Of a stretch of 17,687 nt of DNA, positions 1 through 6,603 are shown piece after piece. The notes beneath the pieces were generated by a model. It saw only the letters and a list, made by a program, of their open reading frames with translations, had not been told where the DNA came from and did no database searches. The translations under genes and the position numbers were made by a program. Position 1 is the first letter of the stretch. Each line of letters opens with the position of its first letter. Origin of the DNA: an uncultured Oscillospiraceae bacterium (lineage in GTDB: Bacteria > Bacillota > Clostridia > Oscillospirales > Acutalibacteraceae); the NCBI GenBank assembly GCA_900555705.1, contig USLV01000008.1, forward strand, positions 1-17,687. Reading direction: 5' to 3'.

Positions 1-747
1 GCCGCTGCCGAGATCGAGACCGGCCCGAAGTGCCCCGGTGATATAGTCCTTGGCTTTCCCGACCGCGTCTTCGAGCGGAAAGCCCAGCGCGAGATTACTG
101 GCAATTGCGCTCGACAGGGTACAGCCGGTGCCGTGAGTGTTGGGATTTTCGATGTGCTCGCCCGCAAACCAGCGGACGGAGCCGTCCTGGAACAACAGGT
201 CGTCCGCTGTCTCCGCGAGATGGCCGCCTTTGATGAGGATTGCACCGCGATAGTGTTCGGCAATCTGCGCCGCTGCCCGCTCCATATCCGCCTTCGAGCG
301 GATCGTAAGGCCGCTCAGCACCTCTGCTTCCGGCAGATTCGGCGTGATCACCTCGGCGAGCGGGAGCAGCGTTTCGATCAGCGCGCGGGCGGCTCCCTCC
401 GCGAGCAGACGGCTGCCGCTTGTAGCGACCATGACCGGATCAAGCACGATATGCGATGCGCCATAAAAGGCGAGACGCTCCGCGATCACGCCGATCAGCG
501 CCTCGCTGCTCACCATGCCGATCTTGACCGCATCGGGCCGGATGTCGGTGAAGATGCAGTCGAGCTGCTGCCGCAGGAAATCCGGGTCGGTCTCCCGGAT
601 GCCATAGACGCCGGTGGTATTCTGGGCGGTCAGGGCCGTGATCGCACTCATGGCGTAGACGCGATGGGCGGTCATGGTCTTGATATCCGCCTGGATGCCC
701 GCGCCGCCGCTGCAATCAGAACCGGCGATGGTCAGTACTGTTTTCAT
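1..747 (-). CDS. thiD: Bifunctional hydroxymethylpyrimidine / phosphomethylpyrimidine kinase ThiD (3' end outside window)
   Basis: ThiD phosphorylates HMP and then HMP-P to HMP-PP, the pyrimidine substrate of ThiE, in the cytoplasm. Reading leftward from the ATG at 747-745, 249 codons stay open to base 1, and the family is usually about 260-270 residues, so only a short C-terminal piece is missing. The N-terminus shows the substrate and phosphate loop as GSDCSGGAGIQAD (residues 9-21). Near the end is the ribokinase-family anion-hole motif GTGCTLSS (206-213). A GGAGA ribosome site lies 7 bases before the ATG. The gene begins 13 bases after the thiE stop, so the two form a thiE-thiD operon, the divergent half of the thiamine locus. 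The identification is secure. Whether anything follows thiD cannot be seen. Confidence 0.95.
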   Translation of the reverse strand, partial: MKTVLTIAGSDCSGGAGIQADIKTMTAHRVYAMSAITALTAQNTTGVYGIRETDPDFLRQQLDCIFTDIRPDAVKIGMVSSEALIGVIAERLAFYGASHIVLDPVMVATSGSRLLAEGAARALIETLLPLAEVITPNLPEAEVLSGLTIRSKADMERAAAQIAEHYRGAILIKGGHLAETADDLLFQDGSVRWFAGEHIENPNTHGTGCTLSSAIASNLALGFPLEDAVGKAKDYITGALRAGLDLGSG

Positions 748-760
748 CAGATTGTCTCCT

Positions 761-1414
761 TCAAATGGAATTTCGCCCGGTGCTCTGCTGGGACAGCGCG
801 AGCAGCTGTCGGGCGGCCTGCTCCTTATCCGGCTGGGCAAAAAGGGCGGAGACGACCGCGACGCCGTCCGCGCCGCAGCCGCCGAGCTCGCCAATATTCC
901 CGGCGTGGATGCCGCCGATGGCGACAACCGGAATGTGCACGGCGGCACAGATGCGGGCGAGCCCCTCGGGAGTCAGGGTGGAGGCATCCCGCTTGGTGCC
1001 GGAGCCGAAGACCGCGCCACAACCGAGATAATCCGCGCCGCCCGCCTCAGCGGCCAGCGCCTCCTCCACGTTGTGGGCACTGACGCCGATGATTTTGTCC
1101 GGCCCGAGCAGCCGCCGCGCCTCCGCGAGCGGCGCATCTCCCTGGCCGACGTGCACGCCGTCGGCATCCGCCGCAAGCGCGGCCTCGACGCTGTCGTTGA
1201 CGATCAACGGCACGCCAAAGCGGCGGCAGACCGGCAGCAGCGCCCGCGCCTCGGCGGCCAGCGCCTCCGCCGAAAGCGTCTTGTCCCGCAGCTGCACCAG
1301 TGTTGCGCCGCCGCGCAGCACCTCCTCCACCGCCGCGGCCAGTGTCTCACCCGGTTGCAGCCAGCTGCGGTCGGTCACCGCGTACAGCCGCAGCGTCTCT
1401 CCGGAAAAGCTCAT
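761..1414 (-). CDS. thiE: Thiamine-phosphate synthase ThiE
   Basis: ThiE condenses HMP-PP with the carboxythiazole/thiazole phosphate to make thiamine monophosphate. The 217-residue TIM barrel has the family landmarks in order: QLRDK (41-45), VNDS (72-75), DGVHVGQGD (85-93), a phosphate-binding loop read here as GSGTKRDAS (137-145), and AIGGI (165-169). The frame is open upstream to 1480, but the ATG at 1414 was chosen because GAGGAGGGG sits just before it and the product then starts like other ThiE proteins (MSFSGETLRLYAVTD). Translation from 1480 would begin inside the promoter. It is the first gene of thiE-thiD. The short leader, about 30 bases, has no room for a TPP riboswitch. A second member of this superfamily (TenI type) lies at 4452-5057. 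This copy has the canonical synthase motifs. Confidence 0.95.
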   Translation of the reverse strand: MSFSGETLRLYAVTDRSWLQPGETLAAAVEEVLRGGATLVQLRDKTLSAEALAAEARALLPVCRRFGVPLIVNDSVEAALAADADGVHVGQGDAPLAEARRLLGPDKIIGVSAHNVEEALAAEAGGADYLGCGAVFGSGTKRDASTLTPEGLARICAAVHIPVVAIGGIHAGNIGELGGCGADGVAVVSALFAQPDKEQAARQLLALSQQSTGRNSI

Positions 1415-1451
1415 CCGCCGTCCCCTCCTCAGTCCGATATGGATATCTATC

Positions 1452-1480
1452 AGTATAGCAAAGCAGACGGCGCTTGACAA
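1452..1480 (-). promoter_or_regulatory. Promoter of thiE-thiD
   Basis: Read on the minus strand, TTGTCA (1480-1475) is followed by a 17-base spacer and TATACT (1457-1452), close to the sigma-A consensus. Transcription should begin near 1446, leaving a leader of about 30 bases before thiE. The -35 hexamer overlaps that of the rightward thiS promoter. An inverted repeat, GATAT-GG-ATATC (1436-1447), lies at the predicted start site. Whether it is an operator is not known. Confidence 0.8.
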
Positions 1481-1502
1481 GCCTGTTCCGGGGGCGTATA
1501 CT
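1474..1502 (+). promoter_or_regulatory. Promoter of the thiSFGH-tenI-thiC operon
   Basis: TTGACA (1474-1479), a 17-base spacer and TATACT (1497-1502) make an almost perfect sigma-A promoter. The predicted start near 1509 falls just before the TPP aptamer, as expected for a riboswitch-controlled transcript. The -35 shares bases 1475-1479 with the divergent thiE promoter. Confidence 0.9.
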
Positions 1503-1512
1503 GTCAGAAGAA

Positions 1513-1596
1513 AAGCAGGGGGTGCCGCGGCGGGCGGCTGAGAGGGCGTGGCCCAACCCTTTGAACCTGTTGGTTAGGACCAGCGCAGGAATGCTT
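1513..1596 (+). ncRNA. TPP riboswitch aptamer (THI element)
   Basis: The conserved THI-box blocks appear in order: GGGGGTGCC (1518-1526), GGCTGAGAGGGC (1536-1547), ACCCTTTGAACCTG (1556-1569) and GGTTAGGACCAGCGCAGGAA (1572-1591). P1 closes as AAGCA (1513-1517) with TGCTT (1592-1596). GCCGC/GCGGC forms the P3 arm and TGGT/ACCA the P5 arm. GGGC-GTG-GCCC looks like a short extra arm. Thiamine pyrophosphate binding would reduce expression of the downstream biosynthetic operon. The match in sequence and position is strong. Confidence 0.96.
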
Positions 1597-1620
1597 GGCG
1601 ATATGGCGTGCTGCCGATGT

Positions 1621-1655
1621 GCCGACCCTCCTGTGGGGTCGGCTTTTGTTTTTGT
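1621..1655 (+). terminator. Intrinsic terminator: expression platform of the TPP riboswitch
   Basis: GCCGACCC (1621-1628) pairs with GGGTCGGC (1636-1643) around a seven-base loop, followed by TTTTGTTTTTGT. It lies between the aptamer and thiS, so the switch probably works by premature transcription termination. TTGGCG (1595-1600), which overlaps the 3' strand of P1, is complementary to TGCCGA (1620-1625) in the left arm of the terminator and to an identical TGCCGA at 1612-1617. It is therefore a candidate antiterminator strand (inference). Confidence 0.9.
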
Positions 1656-1677
1656 CTGGATGGGAGGCGAGAGCCGG

Positions 1678-1872
1678 ATGATATGCAACGGCAAGAAAAT
1701 TCCGCTGTCCGCGCCGGTGACGGTGCGGGCGTTTCTGGAGGCGCAGGGCTATAATCCCGCGCGCGTGGCGGTCGAGCGGAACGGCGAGGTAATCCGCCGG
1801 GCCGCGTTCGACCAGGTACTGCTGACTGACGGGGACATCCTCGAGGTGGTTGGCTTTGTGGGGGGCGGCTGA
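1678..1872 (+). CDS. thiS: Sulfur carrier protein ThiS
   Basis: A 64-residue ubiquitin-fold sulfur carrier. Its C-terminal glycine is adenylated by ThiF and converted to a thiocarboxylate that gives sulfur to ThiG for thiazole formation. The sequence has the family layout MICNGKK...VAVERNGEVI...DGDILEVVGFVGGG, ending in the required Gly-Gly, here in a run of three glycines. The ATG at 1678 is preferred because GGGAGG at 1662-1667 is 10 bases upstream. The in-frame ATG at 1660 would lie inside that ribosome site and just after the terminator. The stop overlaps the thiF start (TGATG), so translation is probably coupled. Confidence 0.93.
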   Translation: MICNGKKIPLSAPVTVRAFLEAQGYNPARVAVERNGEVIRRAAFDQVLLTDGDILEVVGFVGGG

Positions 1873-2504
1873 TGGTGACTGGTGAGGAGCTGCGGGCGGC
1901 GCGTGTCCTGCGTCAGGGAGAGGAGACGGTGCGGCGGCTCGAGTCCGCGACGGTCGGTATCGCCGGTCTCGGCGGCCTCGGTTCGCATATCGCGGTGCTG
2001 CTGGCGCGGCTGGGGGTCGGCCGTCTGGTGCTCGCGGATTTCGATACGGTGGACGTCACGAACCTCCACCGTCAGCACTATTTTCTGCCGCAGCTCGGCA
2101 TGCACAAAACCGACGCGCTGGCCGTCCAGCTGCGGGAGATTGACCCCGGACTGCTCTGCGAGACCCACCCGGTGCGGGTGACGGCGGAGAACGCGGTGCC
2201 GCTGTTCCGGGACTGCGACGTCGTCTGCGAGGCGTTTGACCGCCCCGACCAGAAGGCGATGCTGATCGAGACGCTGCTGGCCGGCCTGCCGGCGGTGCGG
2301 GTGGTCTCCGGCTCCGGGATGGCGGGGATCGGCTCCGTCAATGAGATTCGAACCGAGCAGGCGTTCCGGCGGCTGTATATCTGCGGTGACCGGGAGACGG
2401 ATGTCGCGGAGGCTGGCAGCCTGGCGGCGTCCCGCGTCGCGGCCTGTGCGGCGCACGAGGCGCATATGGCGCTGCGTCTGCTTCTGGGGCAGGAGACCCC
2501 GTGA
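1872..2504 (+). CDS. thiF: ThiS adenylyltransferase ThiF (short, family-2 type)
   Basis: An E1-like enzyme that adenylates the ThiS C-terminus with ATP. The Rossmann ATP loop is GLGGLGS (residues 32-38), followed by DFDTVDVTNLHRQ (56-68), the family's Asp/Asn/Arg cluster that contacts ATP and magnesium, and then K79. At 210 residues it is shorter than E. coli ThiF (about 250). The paired CxxC zinc ligands typical of ThiF/MoeB are absent: the cysteines are scattered and none form a CxxC. This fits the shorter ThiF family common in Clostridia, usually found next to ThiS and ThiH. It overlaps thiS by one base and is followed 20 bases later by thiG. The role as ThiS activator is well supported by position; the sulfur donor partner is not in the window. 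Confidence 0.9.
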   Translation: MVTGEELRAARVLRQGEETVRRLESATVGIAGLGGLGSHIAVLLARLGVGRLVLADFDTVDVTNLHRQHYFLPQLGMHKTDALAVQLREIDPGLLCETHPVRVTAENAVPLFRDCDVVCEAFDRPDQKAMLIETLLAGLPAVRVVSGSGMAGIGSVNEIRTEQAFRRLYICGDRETDVAEAGSLAASRVAACAAHEAHMALRLLLGQETP

Positions 2505-2524
2505 TACAAAAAGGAGGCATTTTC

Positions 2525-3289
2525 ATGAACGATACCTTTACACTCGGCGGGAAAGCATTTTCCTCCCGCTTTATTCTGGGCTCCGGGAAGTATTCGCTGG
2601 AGCTGATCCGCGCGGCGGTGGAAAACGCCGGTGCCGAGATTGTGACGCTGGCGCTGCGCCGGGCCAACGAGGGCGGCGTCGCCAACATCCTCGATTATAT
2701 CCCCGAGGGGGTCACGCTGCTGCCCAACACCTCCGGCGCGCGCAACGCGGAGGAGGCGGTGCGGATCGCGCGGCTGGCCCGCGAATGCGGCTGCGGCGGC
2801 TTTGTCAAAATTGAGGTCATCCGGGACTCGAAATATCTGCTGCCGGATAACGCTGAGACGGTCCGCGCGACCGAGATCCTCGCGAAGGAGGGCTTTGTCG
2901 TGCTGCCGTATATGTACCCCGATCTGAACACGGCGCGTGATCTTGTGAGCGCGGGCGCGGCGGCCGTGATGCCGCTCGCGGCGCCGATCGGCTCCAACCG
3001 CGGGCTCTGCACCCGGGATTTCATCCGTATCCTGATCGATGAGATTGATCTGCCGGTGATCGTCGACGCGGGCATCGGGCGGCCGTCGCAGGCCTGCGAG
3101 GTGATGGAGATGGGCGCGGCGGCCGTGATGGCCAACACCGCTATCGCCACAGCAGGCGATATCCCCGCCATGGCGAGTGCTTTCCGAAAGGCGATCGAGG
3201 CGGGCCGCACGGCCTGGCTCGCGGGACCCGGCCGGGTGCAGCAGGAGGCGGCCGCCTCCTCGCCGCTGACCGGCTTTTTACAGGATTGA
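2525..3289 (+). CDS. thiG: Thiazole synthase ThiG
   Basis: ThiG builds the thiazole phosphate from 1-deoxy-D-xylulose 5-phosphate, ThiS thiocarboxylate and dehydroglycine. The 254-residue barrel has SRFILGSGKYS (14-24), LPNTSGARNAEEAVR (66-80), FVKIEVI (93-99) with K95 as the expected Schiff-base lysine, LPDN (106-109), the phosphate-binding segment around APIGSNRGL, and VDAGIGRPSQACEVMEMGA near the C-terminus. The ATG at 2525 follows AAGGAGG at good spacing. A GTG at 2501 is in frame but overlaps the thiF stop and has no ribosome site. thiH starts 15 bases after the stop, matching the known ThiG-ThiH partnership. Confidence 0.96.
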   Translation: MNDTFTLGGKAFSSRFILGSGKYSLELIRAAVENAGAEIVTLALRRANEGGVANILDYIPEGVTLLPNTSGARNAEEAVRIARLARECGCGGFVKIEVIRDSKYLLPDNAETVRATEILAKEGFVVLPYMYPDLNTARDLVSAGAAAVMPLAAPIGSNRGLCTRDFIRILIDEIDLPVIVDAGIGRPSQACEVMEMGAAAVMANTAIATAGDIPAMASAFRKAIEAGRTAWLAGPGRVQQEAAASSPLTGFLQD

Positions 3290-3304
3290 GGAGGCGTGCG
3301 AAGC

Positions 3305-4462
3305 ATGATTGACCGCCAGACCAACCATATGGCATATCAGCCCGGCATGCAGCAGATCGACTCGAATCTGATGGATACCGTTCTCGAACGGATGAATGCC
3401 TGCGATTTCGACGCTTTCACGGAGGCGGATGTCCGCCGTGCGCTCGGGCGGGAGGTGCTCTCCCCAGCGGACTTCGCGGCGTTGCTCTCGCCAGCGGCCG
3501 AGCCGTTTCTCGAGGAGCTCGCCCTGCGCGCCCGCGCCGAGACGAGGAAGCACTTCGGCAACTCCGTCATGATGTTCACGCCGCTCTATATCGCCAACCA
3601 CTGCGAGAACTACTGCATCTACTGCGGTTTTAATTGCCACAATTCCATCCGCCGCGCGAAGCTCAGTATGGAGGAGATCGAGCGGGAGCTGCAGGCGATT
3701 GCGGCCACCGGCTTGCAGGAGATTCTGATCCTGACCGGGGAGAGCCACACGATGTCGCCGGTCTCCTATATCGGCGAGGCCTGCCGCCTCGCGAGCCGCT
3801 ATTTCCGCGTCGTCGGGGTCGAAATCTATCCGCTGAATACCGATGAATATGCCCATCTGCATGCCTGCGGCGTCGACTATGTCACAGTGTTTCAGGAGAC
3901 CTATAATCCGGACAAATATGAGACGCTGCACCTCGGCGGACACAAGCGCATCTTCCCCTATCGCTTCCATGCGCAGGAGCGCGCGCTGATGGGCGGGATG
4001 CGCGGCGTCGGCTTTGCCGCGCTGCTGGGGCTGGATGATTTTCGGAAGGATGCCTTTGCGACCGGGCTGCACGCCTTCCTGCTGCAGCGGAAATATCCGC
4101 ATGCCGAGATCGCGTTTTCCTGTCCGCGACTCCGCCCGATCATCAACAACGACAAGATCAACCCGCGCGACGTGCATGAGCGGCAGCTCTTACAGGTGGT
4201 CTGTGCCTATCGGATTTTCCTGCCGTTTGCGAGCCTCACCATCTCGACCCGGGAGCGGGCGGGCTTCCGGGACAACATCATCGGTATTGCCGCCACCAAG
4301 ATTTCGGCGGGCGTCTCGACCGGCATCGGCGCGCACAGCGGCGAGGAAAAGGGGGACGAGCAGTTCGAGATCTCGGACAGCCGCAGTTTTGAGGAGGTCT
4401 ACCGCGCAATTGAAGCGCAGGGCCTGCAGCCGGTGATGGCCGATACGCTTTATGTCTCGTGA
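3305..4462 (+). CDS. thiH: 2-iminoacetate (dehydroglycine) synthase ThiH, radical SAM tyrosine lyase
   Basis: ThiH cleaves L-tyrosine with SAM and a [4Fe-4S] cluster to dehydroglycine and p-cresol. Dehydroglycine feeds ThiG. This is the oxygen-independent route, replacing the ThiO glycine oxidase of aerobes. The 385-residue product shows the radical SAM cluster motif CENYCIYC (C100, C104, C107; CxxxCxxC) after MMFTPLYIANH. Further family segments are LTGESHTMS, VFQETYNPDKYETLHLGGHK, FSCPRLRP and STRERAGFRDN. The ATG at 3305 is preferred, 10 bases after GAGGAGG; the in-frame GTG at 3296 sits directly against that site. It ends 11 bases inside tenI, so the genes overlap. ThiH marks the organism as able to make thiazole anaerobically. 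Confidence 0.96.
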   Translation: MIDRQTNHMAYQPGMQQIDSNLMDTVLERMNACDFDAFTEADVRRALGREVLSPADFAALLSPAAEPFLEELALRARAETRKHFGNSVMMFTPLYIANHCENYCIYCGFNCHNSIRRAKLSMEEIERELQAIAATGLQEILILTGESHTMSPVSYIGEACRLASRYFRVVGVEIYPLNTDEYAHLHACGVDYVTVFQETYNPDKYETLHLGGHKRIFPYRFHAQERALMGGMRGVGFAALLGLDDFRKDAFATGLHAFLLQRKYPHAEIAFSCPRLRPIINNDKINPRDVHERQLLQVVCAYRIFLPFASLTISTRERAGFRDNIIGIAATKISAGVSTGIGAHSGEEKGDEQFEISDSRSFEEVYRAIEAQGLQPVMADTLYVS

Positions 4463-5057
4463 AAAACGCAGCCGTCTGATCTGCGTGACGCAGCGGACGG
4501 CCTGTATCGATGATTTTATCGCCCGGATGGAGGCGATTATCACGGCGGAACCCGCGCGGGTGATCCTGCGGGAAAAGGATCTGTCGGCGGCGGAGTACCG
4601 CGCGCTGGCCGAGCGGCTGCTGCCCGTCTGTCGGCGGTACAGTGTGCCGTTGACGCTGCGTTATGCGGCGGGGGAGAGGGCGCTGCCCGATTGTGCCCTG
4701 CAAATTCCCTTTGCCGCGGCAGGAAAAGCGCCACCGGGCATACCATACGGCGTCTCGGTACACGCGGCGGCGGAGGCAGCCGCCCTTCGGGACAGCGTCG
4801 CCGACTATCTTATTGCGGGCCATATCTATCCGACCGCCTGTAAGGCGGGTGTGCCGCCGCGGGGAACCGCTTTTCTGGAAGAGGTGGTGCGGTCGGCGGC
4901 CCAGCCGGTCTTTGCCATCGGCGGCGTGACCCCCGTCCGTGTGCGGGAGGTGCTGGCGGCCGGGGCCGCCGGGTATTGTGTGATGAATGCGCTGATGACC
5001 GCGCCCGACCCGGTCGGTCTGATGCGGCGATATGAAGAAGAGGAAGGTGCTATATGA
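4452..5057 (+). CDS. tenI: Thiazole tautomerase TenI-like protein (ThiE superfamily)
   Basis: A 201-residue barrel of the ThiE/TenI superfamily. It resembles Bacillus subtilis TenI more than ThiE: GVSVHAAAEAA (100-110), DYLIAGHIYPTACKAGVPPRG (118-138) and FAIGGVTP match TenI's SVHS, GHVFETDCKKG and AIGGMTP segments. H104 and H124 align with TenI His102 and His122, the latter being the proposed general acid/base. It lacks ThiE's VNDS, HVGQ and GxGTK phosphate motifs. TenI speeds aromatisation of the ThiG product to the thiazole that ThiE uses. It overlaps thiH by 11 bases and thiC by 4 (ATGA). A canonical ThiE is encoded divergently at 761-1414, which supports a non-synthase role here. A diverged ThiE is the alternative. 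Confidence 0.82.
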   Translation: MSREKRSRLICVTQRTACIDDFIARMEAIITAEPARVILREKDLSAAEYRALAERLLPVCRRYSVPLTLRYAAGERALPDCALQIPFAAAGKAPPGIPYGVSVHAAAEAAALRDSVADYLIAGHIYPTACKAGVPPRGTAFLEEVVRSAAQPVFAIGGVTPVRVREVLAAGAAGYCVMNALMTAPDPVGLMRRYEEEEGAI

Positions 5058-6379
5058 ACTATCGGACACAGATGGAGGCCGCCAAAAACGGCATTGTCAC
5101 CCCGCAGATGCGGACGGTGGCGGAGAAGGAGCAGCGGGACGCGGAATGGGTGCGGGCGCGCGTCGCGGCGGGTACCGTCGCGATCCCCGCGAATATCCAT
5201 CATACCGCGCTCTCGGCAGAGGGCATCGGGGACGGGCTGCGCACCAAGATCAACGTCAATCTCGGCATCTCCGGCGATGCGAAGGACTATGAAAAGGAGA
5301 TGGAGAAGGTTCGGATATCGGTCGCTCTCGGCGCGGAATCCATCATGGATCTTTCGAACTACGGCAAGACCCGTGAGTTCCGCGAGCGGCTGGTCGCCTT
5401 TTCCCCGGCGATGATCGGCACCGTACCGATGTACGACGCCATCGGCTATCTCGAAAAGGATCTGCTGGACATCACGGCGGAGGATTTCCTGCGCGTGGTG
5501 GAGGCGCATGCGAAAGAGGGTGTGGATTTCATGACCATCCATGCCGGGATCAACCGCCGGGCGGTGGAGGCCTTCCGCCGGGAGGGGCGTCGCATGAACA
5601 TCGTCTCGCGCGGCGGCTCGCTGCTGTTCGCCTGGATGATGATGACCGGCAATGAAAATCCGTTTTTCGAGCGGTATGACGATGTGCTGGAGATCCTGCG
5701 CGCCCACGACGTCACCATCTCGCTCGGTGACGCGCTGCGGCCGGGCTGTATCGACGACAGCTCGGATGCCGGGCAGATCGGCGAGCTGCTCGAAATCGGC
5801 CATCTGACCCGCCGCGCCTGGGATGCGGATGTGCAGGTGATGGTCGAGGGGCCGGGGCATATGGCGATGAACGAGATTGCCGCCAACATGCAGCTGGAGA
5901 AACGGCTCTGCCACGGCGCGCCGTTTTATGTGCTCGGCCCGCTGGTCACAGACATCGCCCCCGGCTATGACCATATCACCTCTGCCATCGGCGGTGCAAT
6001 CGCGGCCTCGAACGGTGCGAATTTCCTCTGCTACGTCACTCCGGCTGAGCATCTGCGCCTGCCGGATCTCGACGATGTGCGTGAGGGGATCATGGCCTCG
6101 AAGATCGCGGCTCACGCGGCGGATATCGCGAACGGACTGCCCGGTGCGCGTGACCGCGACAACGCGATGTCGGATGCGCGCCACCGCCTCGACTGGGAGG
6201 AGATGTTCCGTCTCGCGATTGATCCGGAGAAAGCCCGGCGGTACTATGAATCCACACCGCCCGCCGAGCGGCATACCTGCTCCATGTGCGGCAAGATGTG
6301 CGCGGTGCGCACCACCAACCGCATCCTGGAGGGCCAGGAAGTCACCTTCTGTTCCGAAAAGGACAGCTGCGGCGGATAA
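5054..6379 (+). CDS. thiC: Phosphomethylpyrimidine synthase ThiC (radical SAM)
   Basis: ThiC rearranges 5-aminoimidazole ribotide (AIR) to HMP-P with SAM and an iron-sulfur cluster. The 441-residue product is the short form, without the extra N-terminal domain of E. coli ThiC. It shows LRTKINVNLGISGD, MDLSNYGKT, MTIHAGINRR, NIVSRGGSLL, SLGDALRPGCIDDS, VEGPGHMAMNEI, PFYVLGPLVTDIAPGYDHI and CYVTPAEHLRLP. The cluster cysteines are CSMCGKMC (C409, C412, C416). The spacing is CX2CX3C, one residue shorter than the CX2CX4C of E. coli ThiC, and I believe it occurs in clostridial ThiC. The benzimidazole synthase BzaF is a close relative, but the thi neighbours favour ThiC. The start overlaps the tenI stop (ATGA), and this is the last gene before a terminator. 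Confidence 0.95.
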   Translation: MNYRTQMEAAKNGIVTPQMRTVAEKEQRDAEWVRARVAAGTVAIPANIHHTALSAEGIGDGLRTKINVNLGISGDAKDYEKEMEKVRISVALGAESIMDLSNYGKTREFRERLVAFSPAMIGTVPMYDAIGYLEKDLLDITAEDFLRVVEAHAKEGVDFMTIHAGINRRAVEAFRREGRRMNIVSRGGSLLFAWMMMTGNENPFFERYDDVLEILRAHDVTISLGDALRPGCIDDSSDAGQIGELLEIGHLTRRAWDADVQVMVEGPGHMAMNEIAANMQLEKRLCHGAPFYVLGPLVTDIAPGYDHITSAIGGAIAASNGANFLCYVTPAEHLRLPDLDDVREGIMASKIAAHAADIANGLPGARDRDNAMSDARHRLDWEEMFRLAIDPEKARRYYESTPPAERHTCSMCGKMCAVRTTNRILEGQEVTFCSEKDSCGG

Positions 6380-6390
6380 CCGCCGCATGT

Positions 6391-6426
6391 AAGCGCCTCT
6401 GCGTTCCCGAACGCGGAGGCGCTTTT
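6391..6426 (+). terminator. Terminator after thiC
   Basis: AAGCGCCTCTGCGTTC (6391-6406) pairs with GAACGCGGAGGCGCTT (6409-6424), with one T-G pair, followed by TTTT. It begins 12 bases after the thiC stop and ends the thiamine operon. About 125 bases of AT-rich sequence with no recognisable feature follow before the next promoter. Confidence 0.9.
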
Positions 6427-6552
6427 GATATCTCTGGAGCACAGACCGCGAAGAATCGTGGGATTTGCGACAGTATCAGGGCGACTTCATGAACAATTTG
6501 TAAAATCAGGAAAAAAAGCGAAGAAAAAATTTTGTGAATTTGCTGTTTTGTC

Positions 6553-6581
6553 TTGAAATGCCGACGGTTTTTGTGTATGAT
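6553..6581 (+). promoter_or_regulatory. Promoter of the CdaR/PucR-family regulator gene
   Basis: TTGAAA (6553-6558), a 17-base spacer and TATGAT (6576-6581) sit in AT-rich DNA after the thiC terminator. The predicted start near 6588 leaves a leader of about 180 bases before the ATG at 6771. Confidence 0.75.
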
Positions 6582-6603
6582 ATATATAATAGCTATATAT
6601 GTT

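Noticed and set aside
133..1083. Plus-strand open frame opposite thiD and thiE
   Set aside because: It is antisense to two well-defined enzymes, and the translation is Arg/Ala-rich with no domain.
1660..1872. Longer ThiS starting at ATG 1660
   Set aside because: That ATG overlaps the GGGAGG ribosome site that serves ATG 1678, and the extra residues MGGESR do not fit the family N-terminus.
4452..5057. Naming this gene as a second thiamine-phosphate synthase
   Set aside because: The ThiE phosphate and pyrimidine motifs are missing, while TenI-specific SVH and GHIYPTxCK segments are present. A canonical ThiE is already in the window.
4826..6442. 538-codon open frame on the minus strand opposite thiC and tenI
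   Set aside because: It is antisense to clear ThiC and TenI coding sequence, has no family motif or ribosome site, and its composition is typical of an antisense frame in GC-rich DNA.
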